A stretch of DNA of 5,769 nt, taken from Desulfotignum sp. (GTDB lineage Bacteria; Desulfobacterota; Desulfobacteria; Desulfobacterales; Desulfobacteraceae). Under the pieces are notes generated by a model. It was not told where the DNA came from and did not search any database. It saw only the letters and a program-made list of their open reading frames with translations. Location of the stretch: assembly GCA_011390695.1 (NCBI GenBank), contig JAABRW010000065.1:1-5769 (forward strand). Direction: 5' to 3'. Position 1 is the stretch's first letter. Each line of letters starts with the position of its first letter. Below, one piece after another: positions 1 to 5,769 of this stretch. The translations under genes were made by a program, and so were the position numbers.

Positions 1-201
1 GTAAATTCCGCCGGAAGTGATAATCCGATTTCCTTTTTTCAAATTTGAAATCATTTCCCGGTGCTCTTTGGCTTTTTTCTGCTGGGGACGGATCAGAAGA
101 AAATAGAAAATGGCAAAAAGAATAATAATGGGCAGAAATCCGGCCAAACCGCCGGCTGCCTGTCCTTCAGTGGCTCCCATTGCAAATGCTGTACTAATCA
201 A
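1..201 (-). CDS. yajC: YajC, Sec translocase accessory subunit (3' part missing)
   Basis: Small inner-membrane protein that associates with SecDF and SecYEG in protein export. The visible 67 residues begin MISTAFAMGATEG, continue with a Gly/Ala-rich stretch, then one hydrophobic segment at about residues 21-37 (GFLPIIILFAIFYFLLI), directly followed by the family hallmark RPQQKK at 38-43, and a basic cytoplasmic part ending KKGNRIITSGGIY, which matches the start of the conserved YajC domain. The frame is open at the window edge; YajC proteins are usually about 85-115 residues, so roughly a third is missing. The start is taken as TTG at 199-201 because AAGGAGG lies 7 bases before it; the ATG at 178-180 (codon 8) has no ribosome binding site. 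It follows the LysM-like gene by 43 bases and probably shares its transcript. secD and secF often follow yajC, but that part is not visible here. Confidence 0.93.
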   Translation of the reverse strand, partial: MISTAFAMGATEGQAAGGLAGFLPIIILFAIFYFLLIRPQQKKAKEHREMISNLKKGNRIITSGGIY

Positions 202-206
202 GGTCG

Positions 207-215
207 TTCCTCCTT
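207..215 (-). promoter_or_regulatory. Strong ribosome binding site that decides the yajC TTG start
   Basis: The minus strand reads AAGGAGGAA here. The AAGGAGG core ends 7 bases before TTG at 199-201, which is ideal spacing. It is the best Shine-Dalgarno sequence in the window and sits after a U-rich stretch (216-244). A near-perfect site paired with a weak start codon is a common combination, and it supports TTG over the ATG seven codons downstream. Confidence 0.85.
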
Positions 216-244
216 CAAAAAATTAAACGTATCTAGTTAAAAAA

Positions 245-1096
245 TCAGGCTTCCGGAGCTGGAATCCAGAGCGTCGTTCCGTCGAATCGAATCTGATCTA
301 TCTGATTCACATCGATTTCCGAGAGCAGTTCAAACACCTCATCCATATTGTAGATGACCAGTTTGCTCAGCGGTTTTATCAGATCAATATCCGTCACAAT
401 TTCCTCTTCCAGAACATTGTAAATAATGACCAGAATTTCAGAAAATTTCAGAATTTTCCCGATCCCTGATGAATATCCGGTATCCATGGGTTCATCTGCA
501 TCATATGCCACATGGATGCCTTGGGTTGCATAATATTCTTTCAATACATTGAAATGAATATTCCAGATATTGTCGCCAGGCTGAACCACATATATGCCAT
601 ATCTGTGAATCTGTTCCACTTCGGTTTGTTCAAATTCCGTAATGCGGGATTCATGAATTTTCTTTTTTTTTGCATGGGCTTTTTCTAAAATGTCCTGCAT
701 GGATATGGTGTTATCACCCATTTTAAAAGATTCATCAGACAGGATGACCATATCCAGGCTTTTTTCTATCCCCATGTTTTGCAATCTTTTTTTCATCAAC
801 CGATCAAAATCTGAATCTGTTTCCAGATTCTTGTAATCAAAGGCCGGTGATTTCAAAATCTGTTTTTCCACCACACCGGGTCGGGTCTGCATCAAAGGTT
901 CGGATGCGGAGACCTGCATGTCAGCCGTTGGTTCCGTTACCTCTGTTTTATTTTTCTCCAAAACAGAAGGCCCGTTGTCATCCGATACCGGATCTGTTCC
1001 AAGGATTAAAAACAGATACGCGCCAATCAAAAAAATGACCACAAAGATCATGCCGATGGCTATCAACGATTTGTGACTCGCTCTGGCTTGACTCAT
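245..1096 (-). CDS. Membrane-anchored protein with a C-terminal LysM-like domain, function unknown
   Basis: 283 residues; I do not recognise a named family. Residues 1-9 are short and basic, 10-32 form one strongly hydrophobic segment (IAIGMIFVVIFLIGAYLFLIL), and the rest is hydrophilic. This fits an N-in single-pass protein with a periplasmic body. Residues 34-90 are Pro/Ser/Thr/Glu-rich and probably a flexible linker. Residues 91-163 are charged and probably helical, with a lysine run at 143-146. From 168 the sequence GIYVVQPGDNIWNI matches the opening of a LysM murein-binding repeat, and the protein ends GTTLWIPAPEA, resembling the closing G-x-x-L-x-IP of LysM. About 90 residues separate these two parts, where a normal LysM repeat totals about 45. 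The ATG at 1094-1096 is preceded by GAAGGA at a 6-base spacing. Possible roles are cell-wall attachment or envelope organisation; that is inference. Its place just before yajC gives no clear functional link. The start and reading frame are well supported, the function is not. Confidence 0.85.
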   Translation of the reverse strand: MSQARASHKSLIAIGMIFVVIFLIGAYLFLILGTDPVSDDNGPSVLEKNKTEVTEPTADMQVSASEPLMQTRPGVVEKQILKSPAFDYKNLETDSDFDRLMKKRLQNMGIEKSLDMVILSDESFKMGDNTISMQDILEKAHAKKKKIHESRITEFEQTEVEQIHRYGIYVVQPGDNIWNIHFNVLKEYYATQGIHVAYDADEPMDTGYSSGIGKILKFSEILVIIYNVLEEEIVTDIDLIKPLSKLVIYNMDEVFELLSEIDVNQIDQIRFDGTTLWIPAPEA

Positions 1097-1130
1097 GTGT
1101 TATCCTTCAAAAGCGCATATCAGGTTGTTT

Positions 1131-1159
1131 TAGATACACAAAACAGGGACGGATGTCAA
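1131..1159 (-). promoter_or_regulatory. Candidate sigma-70 promoter for the LysM-like gene and yajC
   Basis: In the 81-base gap after rng, the minus strand has a perfect -35 hexamer TTGACA (1154-1159), a 17-base spacer and TATCTA (1131-1136) as a weak -10 with 3 of 6 consensus bases. Transcription would start near 1122-1125 and leave a leader of roughly 30 bases with its Shine-Dalgarno site at 1103-1108. A short dyad, TGTTTT-N8-AAAACA (1126-1145), overlaps the -10 region. The perfect -35 and ideal spacing are the support; the poor -10 keeps confidence moderate. No rho-independent terminator is visible between rng and this site, so read-through from rng is also possible. Confidence 0.42.
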
Positions 1160-1177
1160 GAATCGCCCGACGGTTAA

Positions 1178-2644
1178 TTATTGGGAGTTGCCGGTAATCC
1201 GGCTCTGGCCCGGGACCAGTTCCGGATCGATCTCAATGGCAACTAAAACCTCCCGCTTGGTTTCGATTTCAAGAAGGTCCTCTCTTTTTTTGTTAAGAAT
1301 ATAGTATGCTACTTCTTTGGGCAGGTACACCTGGAACTGTTTGTTTTCCGCTTTCAGCGTTTTCAGATTCAATTGACGCATCACCGCGAGTCCCTGTGTT
1401 TCCACAGACGGAATCTGTCCCCGGCCGTTACAGTGGCGGCAGGTTTCATAGCTGCCGAAGGTAATGGAGTGCCGGATGCGCTGTCTTGACATTTCAAGCA
1501 GCCCGAAGGTCGTGACGCCTCCGACCTTTGTTTTGGCCTTGTCTGTCTTTAAATTTTTTTTCAGACATTTAGTGATATCCGCCTTATGCCGTCTTTCCCG
1601 CATATCGATGAAATCCACCACAATAAGACCGCCCATATCTCTCAGCCTCAATTGTCTGGCCACTTCTTCGGCCGCCTCCAGGTTGGTATGATAAGCGGTT
1701 TCTTCAATATTTTTCCGCTTGGTGGATTTGCCGGAGTTCACATCTATGGATACCAGTGCTTCGGTCTGTTCGATCACCAGAAATCCACCGGATTTCAAGG
1801 GCACATCCCTTTTAAAGATGGAGGCGATCTGTTCCTCCAGCTGATATTTGGTGAAAATGGGTTTTTCCCCTTTGAACAGTTTGACAATTTTTTTCTGTTT
1901 AGGGGCGATCATGGCCATGAATTCCTTGACTTCCCGATAGATGTCCGGGTTGTCAATCAAAATTTCAGTGATATCCGTGGTGAAATAATCTCTCAAAGAA
2001 CGCACAGCCAGGTTCTGTTCTTTATAGAGCAAAGACGGTGCCGGGTTGTCAATGGCCAGTTTGTCGATATTTTTCCACATCCGCATCAGATATTTCAAAT
2101 CAGCGGTCAGCTGGGTTTTGGTGGAATTTTTGCCCGCAGTTCTCACGATCATTCCGAACCCTTCCGGAATATCCATGGTTTTCAGCACACTGGCCAGCCG
2201 TTTTCTCTCATCTTCCTCACTGATTTTCCGGGACACGCCTTTGGTGGTACTGCCGGGCATGAGTACTGCCATACGTCCGGGCAGGGAGATAAAGGTGGTA
2301 AGCATGGCCCCTTTCTGGCTGATGGGATCTTTGACCACCTGGACAATGAGTTCCTGACCTTTTTTGATCAGGTTGAATAACGCTTTCTCCCGGGATTCCA
2401 CGTCCTGAAAATAGTCGGGATGGATTTCGTTTTTCTGCAGAAATCCATTCTTTTCAGTCCCGTAATCGACAAATACCGCCTGAAGACTTTGCTCCACACG
2501 GGTGACGACCCCTTTGTAAATGTTGCCCTGTGTCACTTCTCTGGCCCTGGTTTCAATGTGAAACTGGTCCAGTTTGCTGTCTATGACAGCTGCGATCCGG
2601 CTGACATCCGGATCCATTGCATTGATCAGAATTTTTCTTGTCAT
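1178..2644 (-). CDS. rng: Ribonuclease G (Rne/Rng family endoribonuclease)
   Basis: Single-strand-specific endoribonuclease that cuts A/U-rich RNA in rRNA maturation and mRNA decay in the cytoplasm. At 488 residues it has RNase G length (E. coli about 489) and lacks the long C-terminal scaffold of RNase E. In order: an N-terminal strand MTRKILINA; an S1 RNA-binding domain at about 36-120 (GNIYKGVVTRV, AVFVDYGTEKNGFL); the conserved ISLPGRMAVLMPGS at 119-132; the 5'-monophosphate sensor IVRTAG at 166-171, with R168 and T169 matching R169/T170 of E. coli RNase E; the catalytic DNase I-like part with D301 and N303 in SIDVNSGK and D344 in IVVDFIDM; and the Zn-link CRHCNGRG with C402 and C405, which joins protomers. 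All key residues are present. The ATG at 2642-2644 has only a weak purine stretch (GAAAAGAG) upstream. A perfect inverted repeat lies 28 bases upstream, which could limit or regulate translation. The gene follows mltF with a 62-base gap. Confidence 0.96.
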   Translation of the reverse strand: MTRKILINAMDPDVSRIAAVIDSKLDQFHIETRAREVTQGNIYKGVVTRVEQSLQAVFVDYGTEKNGFLQKNEIHPDYFQDVESREKALFNLIKKGQELIVQVVKDPISQKGAMLTTFISLPGRMAVLMPGSTTKGVSRKISEEDERKRLASVLKTMDIPEGFGMIVRTAGKNSTKTQLTADLKYLMRMWKNIDKLAIDNPAPSLLYKEQNLAVRSLRDYFTTDITEILIDNPDIYREVKEFMAMIAPKQKKIVKLFKGEKPIFTKYQLEEQIASIFKRDVPLKSGGFLVIEQTEALVSIDVNSGKSTKRKNIEETAYHTNLEAAEEVARQLRLRDMGGLIVVDFIDMRERRHKADITKCLKKNLKTDKAKTKVGGVTTFGLLEMSRQRIRHSITFGSYETCRHCNGRGQIPSVETQGLAVMRQLNLKTLKAENKQFQVYLPKEVAYYILNKKREDLLEIETKREVLVAIEIDPELVPGQSRITGNSQ

Positions 2645-2672
2645 GGTTTCACTCTTTTCAAAATCGGGTTGG

Positions 2673-2713
2673 TTCCTGAACTGCCGTAGATACAGACGAC
2701 GGCAGTTCAGGAA
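2673..2713 (-). repeat. Perfect 15-bp inverted repeat (stem-loop) at the mltF/rng junction
   Basis: On the minus strand the arm TTCCTGAACTGCCGT (2699-2713) is followed by an 11-base loop (2688-2698) and its exact complement ACGGCAGTTCAGGAA (2673-2687). The mltF stop codon TGA (2707-2709) lies inside the first arm, and the rng start is 28 bases past the second. The stem has 15 Watson-Crick pairs, so it should be stable in RNA. The second arm is followed by CCAACCCGATTTTG and not by a T-run, so it does not fit a standard rho-independent terminator in this direction; the plus strand also lacks a T-run after it. Possible roles are an mRNA-stabilising 3' structure for parC-mltF, an attenuating structure, an RNase processing site, or a protein-binding palindrome. 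Confidence 0.9.
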
Positions 2714-4089
2714 AAATCCATCTGTTTGAGGATATCATACCAGGTGAGAATCCGATCCACGTATTGGACCGGTTCCCATCCCCGGGCATATCCATGTTTG
2801 GTTTTTTTATACACTTCAGGTTTGGACAGCATCGGCAGTGTTTTTTTTACAGAATTCCAGATCCGGGGGTCAAGTCCTTTTTCTTCGGCAATTTTCATGG
2901 CATCCAGAACATGTCCAAATCCCACATTATAGCTGGCCAGAGCGAACAGCAGCCGTTGATACTCATCTTCGATCTCTTCAAATCGATCATACATCTGTTT
3001 CAAGTACTTAATACCGGCCTTGACACTCTGGACCGGATCACGCCGGTCCTGAATCCCCATTTCTATGGCAGCCGCTCTTGTCACCTGCATCAGGCCGCGC
3101 ACGTGGGTAACGCTTTTTGCCCCGGGGTCAAACCGGGATTCCTGGTATACCACTGCTGCCACCATGCGCCAGTCAAACCCGTATTTTTTTGACTGGGTTT
3201 CAATGATGTCCTGATACCTGGGCAGACGATCCTGAATCCGTTTATGAAATGTTTTTAATTCAGATACATTAAACTCTTTGGGATGACCATAGTATTTGTT
3301 GACGATTTGCTGAAGCTTTCCTGATTCTCTGATATACAAAAAAAACCGGTTTATTTCCTCAAGCATCTCTAGATCATCCCTGCGCACGGCCCAGGCCACA
3401 GATTCTTTTTGGTGGATGGGAATACCGACACGGATATCAGGCATATGCCTTTGATTGAGCCGTGCCACATTGGAATCGGCAATGGTGAATTTGATTTCCC
3501 GGTCATGGACCATGGCAATCAGATCCTCGGTGGGAACATTGTCATGCAGGACATAACTGACATCAATGCCGGATGCCTGGATTTCTTTCAGCCGGTAATG
3601 ATAGGAGGTGTCACGTCTGACATGAATGGTCCGTAAAGCCAGGTCGGCAATATCTTTGGGACCAAATACCAGGGCATGGTGAATGACCTTCTGCTGAACA
3701 TCCATGTACGGTATTGAAAATTTGACTTTTTCCAGACGTTCCCGGGTGATGGTCATGGCGGCACCGACAAAATCCCCTTTTCCCTGATCCAGATAAACCA
3801 ACAGATTGTTCCAGCCCGGTGTGACCACGTCCAGATCCACATGCAGATATCGGGCGAATTCCCGGGCCAGATCGTATTCAAATCCGGTGGGTTCTCCCTT
3901 GTACAGATAAAAGTTGTTCAAAGACCGGGTCGTGATCAGCCGCATCACACCGGTTTTCTGGATACGCTCCAGAGTACCGATTGTATGTCCCAGATCCTTG
4001 TGATGGAGCAGATAACTCAGGTAAACAAAATAACCGCACAGAATCAGCAGGGTCAGGAAAATACAATGTTTTAAATAAAACGATTTCAT
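2707..4089 (-). CDS. mltF: Membrane-bound lytic murein transglycosylase F
   Basis: Cleaves the MurNAc-GlcNAc bond of peptidoglycan, forming 1,6-anhydro-MurNAc, in murein recycling and remodelling in the periplasm. Of 460 residues, about 5-28 form a hydrophobic N-terminal anchor or uncleaved signal. Residues 38-268 are a solute-binding family 3 domain (RIQKTGVMRLITTRS, TGFEYDLAREFARYL, FTIADSNVARL), which in MltF senses muropeptides and controls activity. Residues 285-455 are the SLT catalytic domain: DWRMVAAVVYQESRFDP with catalytic Glu E317 in YQES, RGLMQVT at 331-337, SYNVGFGHVLDA at 386-397 and KHGYARGWEPVQYV at 431-444. E. coli MltF is 518 residues; the difference is mainly a missing C-terminal tail beyond the SLT domain, so this is a complete short form. 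The anchor has no lipobox at a plausible position. The ATG at 4087-4089 lies 9 bases after the parC stop in the same frame, with only a weak GCGAG as ribosome site, suggesting translational coupling. The stop lies inside an inverted repeat. Confidence 0.95.
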   Translation of the reverse strand: MKSFYLKHCIFLTLLILCGYFVYLSYLLHHKDLGHTIGTLERIQKTGVMRLITTRSLNNFYLYKGEPTGFEYDLAREFARYLHVDLDVVTPGWNNLLVYLDQGKGDFVGAAMTITRERLEKVKFSIPYMDVQQKVIHHALVFGPKDIADLALRTIHVRRDTSYHYRLKEIQASGIDVSYVLHDNVPTEDLIAMVHDREIKFTIADSNVARLNQRHMPDIRVGIPIHQKESVAWAVRRDDLEMLEEINRFFLYIRESGKLQQIVNKYYGHPKEFNVSELKTFHKRIQDRLPRYQDIIETQSKKYGFDWRMVAAVVYQESRFDPGAKSVTHVRGLMQVTRAAAIEMGIQDRRDPVQSVKAGIKYLKQMYDRFEEIEDEYQRLLFALASYNVGFGHVLDAMKIAEEKGLDPRIWNSVKKTLPMLSKPEVYKKTKHGYARGWEPVQYVDRILTWYDILKQMDFS

Positions 4090-4098
4090 TGACTCGCT

Positions 4099-5769
4099 TT
4101 ATGCTTCATTCAGTCGGACCTCCAGTTTATCCACGATGCGATATCCCCGGGGCAGCAGTTTCCCCCTGTTTCCACGCTTTTTGACATAATCCGCCTGATT
4201 GCCCGGATTGAGCACCAAAGAATGTTTTTTTGAATGTATAACAATATTGGCATGTAAAGGCAATGTTGTCAGAAATTTGAGTTTTTCCGGGTCAGACGAC
4301 AGGTGTTCTTTTTTAGGGATGGTGATCAGTTTATTTCCCTGACCTTTTTTCAACCGGGGCAGTTCACTTAAGGGAAAAATCAGCATCCGGCCTTTGGTGG
4401 TGACTGCCACAACCGTATCGGTTTCAAGAATCGTTACCGGGCAGGGGGGCATCAGGGCCGCATCGTTTTTAAGGGTGATGACTGATTTACCGTTTTTGAA
4501 ATGGGTCAGAAAATCGGAGAATTGTATGATAAACCCATATCCGGTGTCAGAAGCCATCAGAAAATGGGTGGCCAGGGTTTCCGAAAGCATGAAACAGATC
4601 CGGGTGTTGTTCTGCAAAGACAGGTGACCGGTCAGTGGTTCGCCGTTGCTTCTGGCTGACGGCAGCACATGGGAGTACAATGTATAGCTGCGCCCTGAAC
4701 TGTCCAGAAAAACAATGGGTTTGTCACTGCGGGACCGCAGATGGCAGAGCAGGGAATCCCCGGACCGGAACTTGACGTTTTCCGGATCGATGTCATGGCC
4801 TTTGGCCGACCGGATCCATCCGTTTTCAGATAAAATAATGGTCACCGGCTCCACCTCGATGACATCGGTCACGGAAAACGCTTCCGCTTCTTTTCGCTCC
4901 TTGATGGGAGACAGGCGCTTGTTTCCGAATTTTTTTGCATCGGATCGTATTTCTTCGACAATATAAGCCTTGAAAGCAACTCCGTCGTTCAATAGCGTGT
5001 CTATCTCTTTTTTTCGGGTTTCCAGCACTTTGATTTCAGAAAGAATTTTGATCTCTTCCAGCCGGGCAAGCTGTCGCAGACGGATCTCCAGAATCGCATC
5101 CGCCTGTTCCCTGGTCAGGTCAAAAGCTTTGATCAGGTCCTGCCTGGGGTGATCAGATTCCCGGATGATCCGGATCACCTGGTCCAGATTCAGGAATACC
5201 GTGCGGAAGCCTTCCAGGATGTGGAGCCGGGTCACCACCTTTTCCAGCTGAAAAGACAGTTTGTTTCTGACAGTCTGGAATCTGAACGCCAGCCATTCCT
5301 TGAGCAGGGTTTTTAAATTTTTCACTGCGGGCCGGCCGTTGATCCCGATCATGTTCATATTGAATGAATAGGATTTTTCCAGATCCGTGGTGGCAAACAG
5401 ATGATCGGTCAAAGCAGACAGATCCACCCGGCCGGACCGGGGAATCACCACTAAACGGGTGGGGTCTTCATGGTCGGATTCATCTCTGATATCACTGACC
5501 ATGGGCAGTTTTTTATCCGCCATCTGGGCTGCAATCTGTTCATAAATCTTTTCAGCCGAGGCATGATAGGGCAGGGCATGGTAAACGATATCCCCGTCCT
5601 CGATGCGGAACCGGGCCCGCATTTTGATCCGTCCGGAACCGGTTTCATAAATGGTCCTGATCTCTTCGGCCGGGGTGATGATTTCAGCAGCCGTGGGAAA
5701 ATCAGGCCCCTTGATATGCTTGAGCAGTTCATCCAAAGAAGCGGTGTCATCTTCAATGAGCAGCACCAG
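4099..5769 (-). CDS. parC: DNA topoisomerase IV subunit A (5' part missing)
   Basis: Cleavage-and-rejoining subunit of topoisomerase IV; with ParE it decatenates replicated chromosomes. The frame is open to the window edge and 556 residues are visible; E. coli ParC has about 750, so about 200 N-terminal residues, including the active-site tyrosine and the quinolone-resistance region, lie outside. The GTG at 5764-5766 is an internal Val codon and not a start. Fragment positions: GPDFPTAAEIITP at 21-33; KLPMVSDIRDESDHEDPTRL at 87-106; HLFATTDLEKSYSFNMNMIG at 123-142; GRPAVKNLKTLL at 145-156; the coiled-coil arm and C-gate around 160-290 (LHILEGFRTVFLNL, QADAILEIRLRQLARLE); then the C-terminal beta-pinwheel with GWIRSAKGHDID, GRSYTLYSHVLPSAR, EPLTGHLSL, LMASDTGYGF, GRMLIFPLSELP and KKGQGNKLITIP. 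These match E. coli ParC motif for motif, and no typical GyrA-box (QRRGGKG) is seen, favouring ParC over GyrA. The gene ends with TAA at 4099-4101, 9 bases before mltF. parE is not visible. Confidence 0.96.
   Translation of the reverse strand: MVLLIEDDTASLDELLKHIKGPDFPTAAEIITPAEEIRTIYETGSGRIKMRARFRIEDGDIVYHALPYHASAEKIYEQIAAQMADKKLPMVSDIRDESDHEDPTRLVVIPRSGRVDLSALTDHLFATTDLEKSYSFNMNMIGINGRPAVKNLKTLLKEWLAFRFQTVRNKLSFQLEKVVTRLHILEGFRTVFLNLDQVIRIIRESDHPRQDLIKAFDLTREQADAILEIRLRQLARLEEIKILSEIKVLETRKKEIDTLLNDGVAFKAYIVEEIRSDAKKFGNKRLSPIKERKEAEAFSVTDVIEVEPVTIILSENGWIRSAKGHDIDPENVKFRSGDSLLCHLRSRSDKPIVFLDSSGRSYTLYSHVLPSARSNGEPLTGHLSLQNNTRICFMLSETLATHFLMASDTGYGFIIQFSDFLTHFKNGKSVITLKNDAALMPPCPVTILETDTVVAVTTKGRMLIFPLSELPRLKKGQGNKLITIPKKEHLSSDPEKLKFLTTLPLHANIVIHSKKHSLVLNPGNQADYVKKRGNRGKLLPRGYRIVDKLEVRLNEA

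Noticed and set aside
202..247. Possible terminator between the LysM-like gene and yajC
   Set aside because: The stretch is T-rich on the minus strand, but the only pairing is TTAA with TTAA around a long loop, too weak for a terminator; it is more likely an unstructured leader before the strong yajC ribosome site.
1586..2380. 264-codon plus-strand open reading frame antisense to rng
   Set aside because: It lies wholly inside rng, whose conserved motifs fill the same bases. Its translation is rich in His, Phe, Gly and Gln, as expected for a shadow frame, and shows no recognisable motif.
2673..2713. Rho-independent terminator after mltF
   Set aside because: The stem is strong, but no T-run follows it on either strand, so a standard intrinsic terminator is not supported. 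It is kept as an inverted repeat.
2841..2848. Second slippery-looking A8 run in mltF (GTA AAA AAA ACA)
   Set aside because: It encodes Val-Lys-Lys-Thr near the MltF C-terminus in a normally conserved part. A shift would only remove the end of the SLT domain, and lysine-rich A-runs are common in this window.
2764..3192. 142-codon plus-strand frame, and smaller ones across mltF and parC
   Set aside because: They are antisense to conserved parts of MltF and ParC and show no protein motifs or good ribosome binding sites.
5764..5766. GTG as a possible start for the parC fragment
   Set aside because: The frame stays open to the window edge (Leu-Val-Leu-Leu-Ile), and homology shows about 200 ParC residues precede this point; the GTG is an internal valine.

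Overview
The window carries five genes, all on the minus strand and closely packed, so transcription runs from high to low coordinates: parC (5' end beyond the right edge), mltF, rng, a gene for a membrane-anchored LysM-like protein, and yajC (3' end beyond the left edge). No plus-strand gene is supported; the long plus-strand reading frames are shadows of these genes. There are no RNA genes, CRISPR arrays, insertion sequences or phage genes, and no gene-free stretch longer than about 80 bases.

The proteins point to a Gram-negative bacterium. ParC and MltF align along most of their length with the E. coli proteins as I remember them, and MltF implies an outer membrane and periplasm. The moderate base composition, the mix of proteobacterial housekeeping proteins, and an order unlike the enterobacterial one (where rng lies with mreBCD and yajC with tgt/secDF) suggest a sulfate-reducing Desulfobacterota/Desulfobacterales chromosome. 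That taxonomic call is inference from style and was not tested by a search.

Right part (2707-5769): parC and mltF are 9 bases apart and in the same frame, which suggests one operon with coupled translation. Middle (1178-2713): a perfect 15-bp inverted repeat overlaps the mltF stop codon and lies 28 bases before the rng start, so any parC-mltF-rng transcript would carry a strong stem-loop at this junction. Left part (1-1177): a candidate sigma-70 promoter between rng and the LysM-like gene probably starts a second unit running into yajC, whose TTG start is marked by a strong Shine-Dalgarno sequence.

In function this is housekeeping: chromosome decatenation (ParC), murein turnover (MltF), RNA processing (RNase G) and Sec-dependent export (YajC). 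The uncharacterised element is the LysM-like protein. I do not see a new defence, mobile or biosynthetic system. The points most worth checking are the mltF/rng stem-loop, the stretched LysM-like domain and a dnaX-like slippery site within that gene.
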